Of a DNA stretch of 64,000 bases, positions 49,433 through 58,799 are shown one piece after another. The notes beneath the pieces are model-generated. The model searched no databases. It was not told where the DNA came from and saw only the letters and a list, made by a program, of their open reading frames with translations. The translations under genes and the position numbers were made by a program. Numbering within the stretch: position 1 is the first letter of the stretch; the number at the start of each line of letters is the position of its first letter. The DNA comes from Caulobacter henricii (GTDB lineage Bacteria; Pseudomonadota; Alphaproteobacteria; Caulobacterales; Caulobacteraceae): contig NZ_CP013002.1 in assembly GCF_001414055.1 (NCBI RefSeq), positions 62,001 to 126,000 on the forward strand. Reading direction: 5' to 3'.

Positions 49433-51706
49433 ATGAGCGACACCGAGAAGAAGACCTTCACCGACGCTGAAGCGCTGGCCTTCCACCGCTACCCGACCCC
49501 CGGCAAGATCGCCATCGTCCCGACCAAGCCGATGGCCACCCAGCGCGACCTGTCCCTGGCCTATTCGCCAGGCGTCGCCGTTCCGGTCCATGCCATCGCC
49601 GCCGATCCGGACATGGCCTATGAATATACCTCCAAGGGCAATCTGGTCGCCGTGATCTCCAACGGCACCGCCATCCTCGGCCTCGGCGACCTCGGGGCCC
49701 TGGCCTCCAAGCCGGTGATGGAGGGCAAGAGCGTCCTCTTCAAGCGCTTCGGTGACGTCGACTCGATCGATATCGAGATCACCACCAAGGACGCCGACGA
49801 GATCATCACGGTGGTCAAAAATATCGGCGTCACCTTCGGCGGCATCAATCTGGAGGACATCAAGAGCCCCGAATGTTTCCGCATCGAGACCGAGCTGCAG
49901 GAGCTGCTCGACATCCCGGTGTTCCATGACGATCAGCACGGCACGGCGATCATCTGCGCCGCCGGCCTGATCAATGCCTGCCACATCACCGGCAAGCGGC
50001 TGGAGGACGTCAAGGTCGTGCTCAACGGTCCGGGCGCGGCCGGCATCGCCTCGATGGAACTGATCAAGGCCATGGGCGTGAGGGCCGAGAACGTCATCGC
50101 CGTCGATTCCAAGGGCGTGCTCTATCGCGGCCGCACCGAGGGCATGAACCAGTGGAAGAGCGCCCACGCGGTCGACACCGACAAGCGTACCCTGGCCGAG
50201 GCGGTCAAGGGCGCGGACGTCCTGCTGGGCCTCTCGGCCAAGGGGGCCTTCACCCCCGAGATGATCGCCAGCATGGCCCCCAATCCGGTGATCTTCGCCA
50301 TGGCCAATCCCGATCCGGAGATCACGCCGGAAGAGGTCCACGCCGTCCGCAGCGACGCGATCATGGGCACCGGCCGCAGCGACTATCCCAACCAGGTCAA
50401 TAACGTCCTCGGCTTCCCCTACATCTTCCGCGGGGCCCTCGATGTGCGGGCCCGCCGCGTCAATCACGAGATGAAGATCGCCTGCGCCAATGCCCTGGCC
50501 ATGCTGGCCCGCGAGGACGTGCCGGATGAGGTGGCCGCCGCCTATCACGGCCGCCAGCTGAAGTTCGGCCCGCAATACATCATCCCCTCGGCCTTCGACC
50601 CGCGCCTGATCTGGTATGTGCCGCCCTTCGTCGCCCAGGCGGCGATGGACACCGGCGTGGCCCGCAAGCCGATCGAGGACATGGACGCCTATCGCGCCAG
50701 CCTCGCCCAGCGCCTGGATCCGACGGCCGGCTTCCTGCAGAAGATCGCCGGGGCCGTGCTGGCCAATCCCAAGCGCATCGTCTTTGCCGAGGGCGAGGAC
50801 CCGTCGGTGATCCGCGCCGCCTATGCCTACCAGACCGGCGGCTATGGCAAGGCCATCCTCTGCGGGCGCGAAAACCTGGTCGCCGAGAACATGCGCGTCG
50901 TCGGCCTCGATCCCGATACCGCCGGCCTCGAGATCATCAATGCCCGCCTGTCGGACCGCAATCCCGACTATGTCGAGGCCCTGTACCAGCGCCTGCAGCG
51001 CAACGGCTATCTGAAGCGCGACGTCCAGCGCCTGATCAACCAGGACCGCAACAGCTTCGCCGCCTCGATGGTCATCCATGGCGAGGCCGACGGCATGGTC
51101 ACCGGCGTCACCCGCAGCTTCGACCAGGCCCTGGAGGATGTGCTGCGCGTGGTCGATCCCGCCCCCGGCGGCCGGATCATGGGCATGTCGGTGGTCCTGG
51201 CCAAGGGCCGCACCATCTTTGTGGCCGACACCAATGTCACCGAGCTGCCCGAGGCCGAGGAACTGGTCGAGATCGCCTGCGAGGCGGCCCGCGCCGTCAC
51301 CCGCCTGGGCTTCAAGCCGCGCGTCGCCTTCATGAGCTATTCCACCTTCGGCAATCCGATGGGCCTGCGCTCGGAAAAGGTCCGCGAGGCGGTGGCCATG
51401 CTCGACGAGATGGATGTCGACTTCGAATATGAGGGCGAAATGCCGCCCGAACTGGCGCTGGACCCGGAAAAGCGGGCGAACTACCCGTTCATGCGCCTGA
51501 CCGACAGCGCCAATATCCTGATCATGCCGGCCATCCACGCCGCCTCGATCTCGACCAAGCTTGTGCAGTCGCTGGGCGGGGCGACGGTGATCGGGCCGGT
51601 GCTGCTGGGCCTGAGCCGTTCGGTGCAGATCACGCCGCTGTCAGCGTCGGTGTCCCGGATCCTGAACATGGCGATGATGGCGGCCTATGAGGGGGCCGAG
51701 GGGTAG
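49433..51706 (+). CDS. maeB: NADP-dependent malic enzyme with phosphotransacetylase-like domain
   Basis: 757 residues. Oxidatively decarboxylates malate to pyruvate. Malic domain (about 1-430): LAYSPGVAVPV, VFHDDQHGTAI and VLNGPGAAGIA (nucleotide). The C-terminal 320 residues are a phosphate acetyltransferase-like regulatory domain (FAEGEDPSVIRAAYAY, GGRIMGMSVVLAKGRTIF), which in MaeB mediates acetyl-CoA control and is not catalytic. Normal full-length two-domain form. Confidence 0.96.
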   Translation: MSDTEKKTFTDAEALAFHRYPTPGKIAIVPTKPMATQRDLSLAYSPGVAVPVHAIAADPDMAYEYTSKGNLVAVISNGTAILGLGDLGALASKPVMEGKSVLFKRFGDVDSIDIEITTKDADEIITVVKNIGVTFGGINLEDIKSPECFRIETELQELLDIPVFHDDQHGTAIICAAGLINACHITGKRLEDVKVVLNGPGAAGIASMELIKAMGVRAENVIAVDSKGVLYRGRTEGMNQWKSAHAVDTDKRTLAEAVKGADVLLGLSAKGAFTPEMIASMAPNPVIFAMANPDPEITPEEVHAVRSDAIMGTGRSDYPNQVNNVLGFPYIFRGALDVRARRVNHEMKIACANALAMLAREDVPDEVAAAYHGRQLKFGPQYIIPSAFDPRLIWYVPPFVAQAAMDTGVARKPIEDMDAYRASLAQRLDPTAGFLQKIAGAVLANPKRIVFAEGEDPSVIRAAYAYQTGGYGKAILCGRENLVAENMRVVGLDPDTAGLEIINARLSDRNPDYVEALYQRLQRNGYLKRDVQRLINQDRNSFAASMVIHGEADGMVTGVTRSFDQALEDVLRVVDPAPGGRIMGMSVVLAKGRTIFVADTNVTELPEAEELVEIACEAARAVTRLGFKPRVAFMSYSTFGNPMGLRSEKVREAVAMLDEMDVDFEYEGEMPPELALDPEKRANYPFMRLTDSANILIMPAIHAASISTKLVQSLGGATVIGPVLLGLSRSVQITPLSASVSRILNMAMMAAYEGAEG

Positions 51707-51744
51707 GGGGTTCGTTTGGCCGGGTGTGCATCCGGCCACCGCCG

Positions 51745-51870
51745 CCGGCCCCCTCCTGACCTGCTTCGCAGGTCGTCCTCCCCCCTGCGGGGGGGAAGAT
51801 GAGATCGCCGCCCTTCATCTTCCCCCTCCGGGGGAAGACGGTCGCGCAGCGACCCGTAGGGGGCAAGTGC
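51745..51870. repeat. Family-A palindromic repeat, copy 3
   Basis: A diverged copy: GGCCCCCTCCTGACCTGC...TTCGCAGGTCGTCCTCC then CATCTTCCCCCTCCGGGGGA...GTAGGGGGCAAG. It follows maeB by about 40 bases. Confidence 0.65.
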
Positions 51871-51915
51871 GGGGATAGCGATCGCGCCATCCCCGGATCG
51901 GCGCGGGGACTAACA

Positions 51916-51938
51916 ACCCTCTCCCTCTGGGAGAGGGT
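51916..51938. terminator. 10-bp hairpin downstream of maeB
   Basis: ACCCTCTCCC (51916-51925) and GGGAGAGGGT (51929-51938) are perfect complements around TCT. No T-run. Same short hairpin type as 43470. Confidence 0.5.
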
Positions 51939-51984
51939 CGAAGGAACGGGGACCCACACGGGCATTCAGCAAACTTATCCGACG

Positions 51985-52440
51985 CGCTGAAACCTACCGT
52001 ATTCTGTACCCACCTCGTCGCGAGGAAAGGGCGCAAGGCCAGCGACCGTTGCGGCGGCGGGGGGTGATCGAGCGGGACTGGGCTTCAGGGGGATACTGAA
52101 GCGTGTCCGGGGACCTGGTTGCTGGCCAGGCCCGCCCGCCGTCGGCGTGGTTGAAGGCAAAAGGGCGTGTCTGGCTGTAAGCCCGTCCTCTTCGACCGCC
52201 GGAGCGCGCCGGAAACGGCGGGATCCGGGTCCCGGTAAGGCCTCAACAGGGCCACCTGGCGGGACGCGGACGGAAAACGACCACGCGGAGCGCACGGCTT
52301 CGTCGAAACGGTAATCTCCATCTCTCATCCGGACGTGGTCCGGACGCTCCGCGACCCTTTCCATCCCTTCAGCGAGCGATCGCGTGAAGCGGCGACCTCG
52401 CGCCTCTTGCGTCCGGACTGCCGCGCACGTAACTCCGGCC
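51985..52440 (+). ncRNA. Unexplained ~450-base structured region upstream of trpF (candidate RNA)
   Basis: No frame on either strand looks coding. Exact local stems on the plus strand: 52013-52025 (CCTCG/CGAGG), 52083-52101 (CTTCAG/CTGAAG), 52114-52130 (CCTGG/CCAGG), 52207-52220 (CGCCG-GAAA-CGGCG, a GNRA tetraloop), and a nested pair with 9-bp outer stem 52284-52292/52345-52353 closing a 7-bp hairpin 52328-52344. It resembles a folded RNA or long leader of trpF. RNase P, tmRNA and cobalamin-riboswitch core motifs were looked for and not found. Strand and ends are guesses. Confidence 0.4.
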
Positions 52441-52441
52441 C

Positions 52442-53086
52442 ATGAGTATCCGCGCCAAGATCTGTGGCCTTTCGACACCGGAGGCGGTCAGTGCCGCCGT
52501 CGAGGGCGGGGCGGCCTATCTGGGTTTTGTGTTCTTCGCCAAAAGCCCGCGCAACCTGACGCCGGAGGCAGCCGGCCGGCTGGTCGAGCCGATCCGGGGC
52601 CAGGGGGTGCGGACCGTGGCGGTCACGGTCGATCCCGACGATGTCCTGATCGACCGCCTGATGGCGACGATGAAGCCCGACCTGATCCAGGTGCACGGCA
52701 AGGAGACGCCGGCCCGGGTGCGCCAGATCGCCGAGCGGTCCGGGGCCGGGGTGATCAAGGCCTTTTCGGTCTCGTCGGCCTCCGACGTCGATCAGGCCCG
52801 GGCCTTCGAGCCGGTCACCGAGCAGTTTCTGTTCGATGCCCGTCCAGTGGAAGGATCGGCCCTGCCGGGCGGAACCGGCGCAAGGTTCGACTGGACCCTG
52901 CTGGACGGCCGGCGATTTTCTCGCCCGCATTTCCTGGCCGGAGGGCTGGATCCGTGGAACGTGGCCGACGCGATCCGGGTGTCGGGGGCCCCGCTGGTGG
53001 ACGTTTCCTCTGGCGTGGAGCGCGGTCCCGGCCTAAAGGACCCGGCTCTGATCACGGCGTTCCTCGATGCCGTCAAACGCCTGTAG
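52442..53086 (+). CDS. trpF: Phosphoribosylanthranilate isomerase
   Basis: 214 residues. Amadori rearrangement in tryptophan synthesis. N-terminal [12 protein letters not shown] with catalytic Cys, [12 protein letters not shown] mid-protein, catalytic Asp in [10 protein letters not shown], and phosphate-binding [11 protein letters not shown] / [12 protein letters not shown]. Followed by trpB 25 bases on and trpA, forming a trpFBA unit as in other alphaproteobacteria. Confidence 0.96.
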   Translation: MSIRAKICGLSTPEAVSAAVEGGAAYLGFVFFAKSPRNLTPEAAGRLVEPIRGQGVRTVAVTVDPDDVLIDRLMATMKPDLIQVHGKETPARVRQIAERSGAGVIKAFSVSSASDVDQARAFEPVTEQFLFDARPVEGSALPGGTGARFDWTLLDGRRFSRPHFLAGGLDPWNVADAIRVSGAPLVDVSSGVERGPGLKDPALITAFLDAVKRL

Positions 53087-53111
53087 CTCTGCCCAGCCTT
53101 TGGATGATCTC

Positions 53112-54332
53112 GTGAACGCCCCCTCAAAGCCCAACGACTATTCGGCCTATCCCGACGCGGAAGGCCGCTTCGGCGGCTTTGGCGGCCGCTATGTGGCCGA
53201 GACCCTGATGCCGCTGGTGCTCGACCTGGGCAAGGCCTATGCCGAGGCCAAGGCCGACCCCAAGTTCCAGGAGGAGCTGAAGAGCTTCAACACCCACTAT
53301 GCCGGCCGGCCCAGCCCGCTCTATTTCGCCGAGCGTCTGACCGAGCACTTCGGCGGGGCCAAGATCTATTTCAAGCGCGACGAGCTGAACCACACCGGCT
53401 CGCACAAGATCAACAACGCCCTGGGCCAGATCCTGCTGGCCATGCGCATGGGCAAGACCCGGATCATCGCCGAGACCGGGGCCGGTCAGCACGGCGTGGC
53501 CACGGCCACCGTCTGCGCCCGCTTCGGCCTGCCCTGCGTGGTCTATATGGGTGCCACCGACGTCGAACGTCAGAAGCCCAATGTCTTCCGCATGAACCTG
53601 CTGGGGGCCGAGGTGCGCCCGGTGACCTCGGGCACCGGCACCCTGAAGGATGCCATGAACGAGGCCATGCGCGACTGGGTCACCAATGTGCATGACACCT
53701 ATTACCTGATCGGCACCGCCGCCGGCCCGCACCCCTATCCGGTCATGGTTCGTGACTTCCAGAGCGTGATCGGCATCGAGGCCCGCGCCCAGATGCTGGA
53801 GATGGAAGGCCGTCTCCCCGACGCCGTCGTCGCCTGTATCGGTGGCGGCTCCAACGCCATCGGCCTTTTCCATCCGTTCCTGAACGACGACAGCGTGCGC
53901 CTGATCGGCGTCGAGGCGGCCGGCCACGGCGTCTCCACCGACAAGCACGCCGCCTCCCTGACCGGCGGCCGCCCCGGCGTGCTGCATGGCAATCGCACCT
54001 ATCTGCTGCAGGACGACGACGGCCAGATCATCGACGCCCACTCGATCTCGGCCGGCCTCGACTATCCGGGCATCGGCCCCGAGCACTCGTTCCTGCACGA
54101 GATCGGCCGGGCCGAATATGTCTCGACCACCGACGAGGAGGCCCTGGCGGCCTTCCAGCTGTGCTCGACCCTCGAAGGCATCATCCCGGCCCTGGAACCG
54201 GCCCACGCCCTGGCCCGGGTCGGCGAGATCGCCCAGGAGCTGGGCAAGGGCAAGATCGTGGTGATGAATCTCTGCGGTCGCGGCGACAAGGACATCTTCA
54301 CGGTGGCCGAGGCCCTCGGGCGCAAGATCTAG
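53112..54332 (+). CDS. trpB: Tryptophan synthase beta subunit
   Basis: 406 residues from GTG 53112 ([14 protein letters not shown]). PLP lysine in [34 protein letters not shown] for substrate binding, and [13 protein letters not shown] for PLP phosphate. Condenses indole and serine to tryptophan in complex with TrpA. An upstream ATG at 53067 overlaps trpF and lacks conserved residues. Confidence 0.97.
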   Translation: MNAPSKPNDYSAYPDAEGRFGGFGGRYVAETLMPLVLDLGKAYAEAKADPKFQEELKSFNTHYAGRPSPLYFAERLTEHFGGAKIYFKRDELNHTGSHKINNALGQILLAMRMGKTRIIAETGAGQHGVATATVCARFGLPCVVYMGATDVERQKPNVFRMNLLGAEVRPVTSGTGTLKDAMNEAMRDWVTNVHDTYYLIGTAAGPHPYPVMVRDFQSVIGIEARAQMLEMEGRLPDAVVACIGGGSNAIGLFHPFLNDDSVRLIGVEAAGHGVSTDKHAASLTGGRPGVLHGNRTYLLQDDDGQIIDAHSISAGLDYPGIGPEHSFLHEIGRAEYVSTTDEEALAAFQLCSTLEGIIPALEPAHALARVGEIAQELGKGKIVVMNLCGRGDKDIFTVAEALGRKI

Positions 54333-54344
54333 GACCTATCCAGC

Positions 54345-55181
54345 GTGACCAAAGACCGTATCGACCGTCGCTTCGCGGCGCTGAAGGCCGAGAACCGCGC
54401 CGGTTTCGTGACCTACATCATGGCCGGCGATCCCGATGCCGCCACGACCCTGTCCGTGCTCAAGGGCCTGCCCGGTGCCGGTGCCGACCTGATCGAGCTG
54501 GGCTTTCCCTTCTCCGATCCGATGGCCGAAGGCCCGACCATCCAACGCGCCGCCCAGCGCGGCCTGAAGTCCGGCATGACCCTGCAGGGTACGCTCGACC
54601 TGGTCGCCGCCTTCCGCGAAGGCGACAGCGACACCCCGGTCATCCTGATGGGCTATCTCAATCCGGTCCTGAACCGGGGCTTTGAAAGCTTTGCCGTCGC
54701 TGCGGCCAAGGCCGGGGTCGATGGCCTGATCATCGTCGACTGCCCGCCGGAAGAGGCTGACCCGCTGTCGGACGCGCTTGAGGCCGAGGGCATCGCCCTG
54801 ATCCGCCTGGCTGCCCCGACCACCGATGATGCGCGCCTGCCCATGGTGGTCCGCCGCACCTCGGGCTTCGTCTATTATGTCTCGGTCGCCGGCGTCACCG
54901 GGGTCAAGTCCGCGGACGCCGCCGATGTCGCCCCGGCCGTCGAACGGCTGCGCAAGGCCTCGGGCCTGCCGGTCGCGGTCGGCTTCGGCATCCGCACCCC
55001 GGACCAGGCCGCGGCCGTCGCCCGGGTCGCCGATGCGGCGGTTGTCGGATCGGCGCTTGTGGATGAAATCGAATCGGCGGCCCAGTTGAACGAAAATGTG
55101 ACTGAGAAGGTCCTTCTCAAGGCGTCGGAGCTGGCTAAGGCTGTACGTTCTGCGCGCGTCGGGCACGAAGTGAGGCTTTAA
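54345..55181 (+). CDS. trpA: Tryptophan synthase alpha subunit
   Basis: 278 residues from GTG 54345. Cleaves indole-glycerol phosphate. Catalytic Glu in [19 protein letters not shown], Asp in [12 protein letters not shown], and the phosphate loop [10 protein letters not shown]. Twelve bases after trpB, four bases before accD. Confidence 0.97.
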   Translation: MTKDRIDRRFAALKAENRAGFVTYIMAGDPDAATTLSVLKGLPGAGADLIELGFPFSDPMAEGPTIQRAAQRGLKSGMTLQGTLDLVAAFREGDSDTPVILMGYLNPVLNRGFESFAVAAAKAGVDGLIIVDCPPEEADPLSDALEAEGIALIRLAAPTTDDARLPMVVRRTSGFVYYVSVAGVTGVKSADAADVAPAVERLRKASGLPVAVGFGIRTPDQAAAVARVADAAVVGSALVDEIESAAQLNENVTEKVLLKASELAKAVRSARVGHEVRL

Positions 55182-55185
55182 GGCT

Positions 55186-56109
55186 ATGGCTATGGCTGAA
55201 CCCCAGGACCCGAAAAAGGGCGACAAGAAATCGGCGGCGGAAGGCCGTCGCGGCGGCTGGCTGTCGCGCATCGCCCCCGGCGTGCGCGGGGCCTTTGCCA
55301 AGCGCGAGACGCCCGAGAACCTCTGGGTCAAGTGTCCCGATACCGGCGAGATGATCTTCCGGTCCGATCTGGAAGCCGCCCTGTGGGTGACTCCGGCCGG
55401 ACGCCACATGCGGATAGGGCCCGAGGCCCGCTTCAAGTTCACCTTCGACGACGGCGTCTATGAGACCCTGCCGACCCCGGCCGTGCCCGAGGACCCGCTG
55501 CATTTCTCGGACGGCAAGCCCTACAAGGACCGCCTGATTGCGGCCCGCAAGGCAACCGGAGAGCCCGATGCCATGGCCATCGCCCATGGCCTGGTCGGCG
55601 GTGCGCCGGCCGTAGTGCTGGTCCAGGACTTCGCCTTCATGGGCGGTTCGCTGGGCATGGCCGCCGGTGAAGGCTTCGTCGCCGCCGCCCGCGCCGCCCT
55701 GGAACGCGAGCTTCCGCTGGTGGTCTACACCGCCGCCGGTGGGGCCCGGATGCAGGAAGGGGCCCTGTCCCTGATGCAGATGGCCCGCACGACCCTGGCC
55801 ATCAATGAACTGAAGGACGCGGCCCTGCCCTATGTGGTGGTCCTCACCGACCCGACCACCGGCGGCGTGACGGCCTCCTATGCCATGCTCGGCGATGTTC
55901 ACCTAGCCGAGCCGGGGGCCCTGATTGGCTTCGCCGGTCCGCGCGTCATCGAGCAGACCATCCGCGAGACCCTGCCGCCGGGCTTCCAGCGTTCGGAATA
56001 TCTCGTGGAAAAGGGCATGGTCGACCGCGTCACCCCGCGCAAGGAGCTGCCGGCCGTGCTGGGCTCGATCCTGACCACCCTGATGATGGGGCGTCGCAAG
56101 GCGGCCTGA
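55186..56109 (+). CDS. accD: Acetyl-CoA carboxylase carboxyltransferase beta subunit, zinc ribbon degenerate
   Basis: 307 residues. Transfers the carboxyl group from biotin to acetyl-CoA with AccA. The core crotonase fold is intact ([42 protein letters not shown]). The N-terminal four-cysteine zinc ribbon is reduced to one Cys ([19 protein letters not shown]), the other three replaced by Thr, Thr and Gly-type residues. I recall the same loss in other alphaproteobacterial AccD. Directly coupled to trpA; a family-A repeat follows. Confidence 0.96.
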   Translation: MAMAEPQDPKKGDKKSAAEGRRGGWLSRIAPGVRGAFAKRETPENLWVKCPDTGEMIFRSDLEAALWVTPAGRHMRIGPEARFKFTFDDGVYETLPTPAVPEDPLHFSDGKPYKDRLIAARKATGEPDAMAIAHGLVGGAPAVVLVQDFAFMGGSLGMAAGEGFVAAARAALERELPLVVYTAAGGARMQEGALSLMQMARTTLAINELKDAALPYVVVLTDPTTGGVTASYAMLGDVHLAEPGALIGFAGPRVIEQTIRETLPPGFQRSEYLVEKGMVDRVTPRKELPAVLGSILTTLMMGRRKAA

Positions 56110-56120
56110 GTTTGCTGGAT

Positions 56121-56231
56121 GCTCCCCCTCTGGGGGAGCTGTCGCGGAGCGACTGAGGGGGGAAGCTCGGCCGCCATCCCGTTAGCCCACTCCACCCCTT
56201 CGGGGTCCCCCTCCCCCAGAGGGGGAGGATC
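56121..56231. repeat. Family-A palindromic repeat, copy 4 (supplies folC ribosome-binding site)
   Basis: Outer arms GCTCCCCCTCTGGGGGAGC (56121-56139) and TCCCCCTCCCCCAGAGGGGG (56206-56225) plus AGGAT. The terminal GGAGG at 56224-56228 lies 8 bases before the folC ATG. Confidence 0.82.
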
Positions 56232-56236
56232 TTGAA

Positions 56237-57550
56237 ATGACTGACCACCTCCGAGTCCACGACGCCGCCCTGGCGCGACTTCAGGCCCTGCATCCCAAGC
56301 TGATCGACCTGTCCCTGGACCGGATGTGGCGGCAGTGCGCGGCCCTGGGCCAGCCGCAGGACCGCCTGCCGCCGGTGATCCATGTGGCCGGCACCAACGG
56401 CAAGGGCTCGACGGTCGCCTATCTGAGGGCCATGGCCGAGGCGGCCGGCCTGAAGGTCCATGTCTTCACCTCGCCGCATCTGGTCCGCTTCGCCGAACGC
56501 ATTCGTCTGGCCGGGACCCTGATCACCGACGACCACCTTGCCGAGGTGCTGGAGCGGGTCGAGGCGGCCAATGCCGGCCTGCCGATCACCTTCTTCGAGA
56601 TCACCACGGCCGCCGCCCTGGTTGCCTTCGCCGACACCCCCGCCGACCTGTGCATCGTCGAGGTCGGGCTGGGCGGGGTGCTGGATGCGACCAATGTCGT
56701 GACCCCGGCCGTCAGCGTCATCGCCCCTATCGACCTCGATCACCGTGAGTTCCTCGGCGACACCATCGGCCAGATCGCCGCCGAGAAGGCGGGCATCATC
56801 AAGCCGGGGGCCCCGGTGGTCTCGGCGCGCCAGTGGCAGGAGGCCGAGGATGTCATCGACACCGCCGCCGCCCTGGCCGGGATCGAGCCGGTGATGATGG
56901 GCCGCGAGTTCGACGCCTGGAACGAGCGCGGCCGCCTGCTGGTGCAGATGCCGGACCGCCTGCTCGACCTGCCCGCGCCGTCCCTGCCCGGCGATCACCA
57001 GTTCGCCAATGCCGGTCTGGCTGTCGCGGGGCTGCTGGCCTTGGCCGATCCGCGGATCGACGAGGCCGCCATGGCCGCCGGGATCGCCGGGGCGGTCTGG
57101 CCGGCGCGCTTCCAGCGCCTGACCGCCGGACCCCTGGCCGTTCAGGCCCGGGCGGCCGGCGCGGACCTGTGGCTCGACGGCGGGCACAATCCCCATGCCG
57201 GTCAGGCCGTGGCCCGGGCTCTGGGCGATCTGGTAGCCCGCGACGGCCGGCCCGTGGTGCTGATCTCGGCCCTGCTGGCCAACAAGGATGCCACCGGCTT
57301 CTTCAGTCCCTTCGCGCCGCTGAAAGCCGAGGTCTATGCGGTGAGCTTCGCGGCAACGGCCGCCGCGCCGGCCGCCCAGACCGCCGCCGCCGCCGAACTG
57401 GCCGGATTGCGGGCCCATGCCTGCGAGACTCTGCAGGACGCCCTGGCCAAGGCCCTGGCCCTGTCGCCGGTCCCGCATGTCCTGATCTGCGGTTCGCTCT
57501 ATCTGGCCGGCGAGGTGCTGGCGATGAGCGAGGAGACCTGGCCGCAATGA
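56237..57550 (+). CDS. folC: Folylpolyglutamate synthase/dihydrofolate synthase
   Basis: 437 residues. Adds glutamate to dihydropteroate/folates. Mur-ligase ATP loop HVAGTNGKGSTVAYLRAM (residues 50-67), VFTSPHLVRFAERI, GLGGVLDATNVV and LDGGHNPHAGQAV. Its Shine-Dalgarno is the arm of the repeat just upstream. Overlaps the next gene by ATGA. Confidence 0.96.
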   Translation: MTDHLRVHDAALARLQALHPKLIDLSLDRMWRQCAALGQPQDRLPPVIHVAGTNGKGSTVAYLRAMAEAAGLKVHVFTSPHLVRFAERIRLAGTLITDDHLAEVLERVEAANAGLPITFFEITTAAALVAFADTPADLCIVEVGLGGVLDATNVVTPAVSVIAPIDLDHREFLGDTIGQIAAEKAGIIKPGAPVVSARQWQEAEDVIDTAAALAGIEPVMMGREFDAWNERGRLLVQMPDRLLDLPAPSLPGDHQFANAGLAVAGLLALADPRIDEAAMAAGIAGAVWPARFQRLTAGPLAVQARAAGADLWLDGGHNPHAGQAVARALGDLVARDGRPVVLISALLANKDATGFFSPFAPLKAEVYAVSFAATAAAPAAQTAAAAELAGLRAHACETLQDALAKALALSPVPHVLICGSLYLAGEVLAMSEETWPQ

Positions 57551-58065
57551 GCGGCTTGCCGACCGCCGTGACCCCGGCAGCCCTCTCGGGCTCGCCGGCC
57601 CTGGCCGGGGCGCTCCTGGCGCTCAACAATGCCCATGCGCGGGAACTGTCCTGGCTGGAGCCCGGGCGACTGTCGGATCTTGTGGACCAGGCGTTCGTCG
57701 CCTGGCGGATCGGCCAGGCCGAGGCCCTGCTGCTGACCTTCGACCAGGCCGCCGACTATGACAGCCCCAACTTTCTGTGGTTCCGCGAGCGCTATCCGCG
57801 TTTCGTCTATGTCGACCGCATCGTTGTGGCGGAAGAAGCCCGGGGGCGGGGTCTGGCGCGGCGGCTCTACAAGGACCTGTTCACCGCGGCCCAGGCGGCC
57901 GGGCACGAGCGGATTGTCTGCGAGGTCAATGCTGATCCGCCCAATCCGGCCTCCGATGCCTTCCATGCAGAGCTCGGTTTCGTGCCGGTCGGAACCGCCG
58001 CCATTCACGGTGGGACCAAGACGGTGACCTATCTGATGCGGGAATTGCGCTACCCGCCGGCCTGA
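57547..58065 (+). CDS. GNAT family N-acetyltransferase
   Basis: 172 residues from ATG 57547. The acetyl-CoA motif VDRIVVAEEARGRGLARRL (residues 94-112) has the Q/RxxGxG/A pattern, followed by HERIVCEVNADPPNP and DAFHAELGFVPVG. Substrate unknown. Translationally coupled to folC. Confidence 0.9.
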   Translation: MSGLPTAVTPAALSGSPALAGALLALNNAHARELSWLEPGRLSDLVDQAFVAWRIGQAEALLLTFDQAADYDSPNFLWFRERYPRFVYVDRIVVAEEARGRGLARRLYKDLFTAAQAAGHERIVCEVNADPPNPASDAFHAELGFVPVGTAAIHGGTKTVTYLMRELRYPPA

Positions 58066-58153
58066 GACGGGCGTAAGGCTCGTCCACGCCGATAGGGCGG
58101 CACGGCCCGCTGGACATCCCCGGCCGGCGCGCCCGTCCTGGCAGGAGCCGCCG

Positions 58154-58264
58154 ATGGCCAAGGGTCAGAAGAAGTCCAACAAGGAAGTGCGCAAACCCAA
58201 GGCCGACAAGAAGGCCGCCCCGGTCTCGGTCTCGCCGTTCATCGTCACGCCCGCCAAGAAGTAG
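58154..58264 (+). CDS. 36-residue Lys-rich conserved small protein
   Basis: MAKGQKKSNKEVRKPKADKK, then AAPVSVSPFIVTPAKK and TAG. A GGAG lies 7-10 bases upstream. Eleven lysines and two arginines make it strongly basic; predicted disordered, likely nucleic-acid or ribosome associated. The opening MAKGQKKSNKEVRKPK recurs, from memory, in small proteins of many proteobacteria, but no function is known to me. Ends before a bidirectional hairpin. Confidence 0.75.
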   Translation: MAKGQKKSNKEVRKPKADKKAAPVSVSPFIVTPAKK

Positions 58265-58278
58265 GCCTGAAACCAAAC

Positions 58279-58308
58279 CGCCCACCCCGCGAGGCGGGAT
58301 GGGCGGCT
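58279..58308. terminator. Bidirectional terminator
   Basis: CCGCCCA-CCCCGC and GCGGGA-TGGGCGG (about 58279-58307) form a long stem with one mismatch and a GAG loop, between the small-protein gene and the convergent trxA. Confidence 0.7.
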
Positions 58309-58332
58309 GGATTTCGAATTCGACAGGTCGGC

Positions 58333-58668
58333 TCAGGCGGGTTGCTGGACGCCGGCTTCGTTCAGCCATTCCAGGATCTTCTGCTTGGGCATGGCCCCGA
58401 CCTTCATCGAGGTCATCTGGCCGCCGCGGAACAGCATCATGGTCGGAATGCCGCGCACGCCGTAGCGCGACGGGGTCGTGGGGCTGTCCTCGATATTGAC
58501 CTTGGCCACCACCACGTGGTCGGCGAGCTCTTCGGAGATCTGCTCCAGGGCCGGGGCGATCTGTTTGCAGGGACCGCACCATTCGGCCCAGAAATCGACG
58601 AGCACCGGCCCTTCAGCCTGCAGCACGTCGCGTTCGAAGGTTTCGTCAGTCACCGTCACGGTGCTCAT
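58333..58668 (-). CDS. trxA: Thioredoxin
   Basis: 111 residues from ATG 58668. Active site Cys31-Gly-Pro-Cys34 in FWAEWCGPCKQIAP, cis-Pro in YGVRGIPTMMLF. Cytosolic disulfide reductase. Immediately follows addA on the same strand (131 bases), a neighbourhood common in Caulobacteraceae. Confidence 0.96.
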   Translation of the reverse strand: MSTVTVTDETFERDVLQAEGPVLVDFWAEWCGPCKQIAPALEQISEELADHVVVAKVNIEDSPTTPSRYGVRGIPTMMLFRGGQMTSMKVGAMPKQKILEWLNEAGVQQPA

Positions 58669-58799
58669 GGGGTCTGCTCCATCTGGGCGCGGATCCCCTC
58701 CCGATTCCGGGCAAGGAAGGCGCGAAAACAACAATGCCCGCGAGTCGGTCGCGAGCCCTTCCTCAAGATGTAGGAGGCGGCCGCTCTCCCGGCAACGGG

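Noticed and set aside
51985..52440. RNase P RNA, tmRNA or cobalamin riboswitch identity for the structured region
   Set aside because: The GAGGAAAGTCC core of RNase P, the tag-peptide/TFC-loop parts of tmRNA and the B12 box are absent on both strands.
51975..52478. Minus-strand frame upstream of trpF (167 codons) and a shorter one starting near 52321
   Set aside because: Composition is Pro/Arg/Ser-rich with no domain and frame-independent GC; the stems are better explained as RNA or chance.
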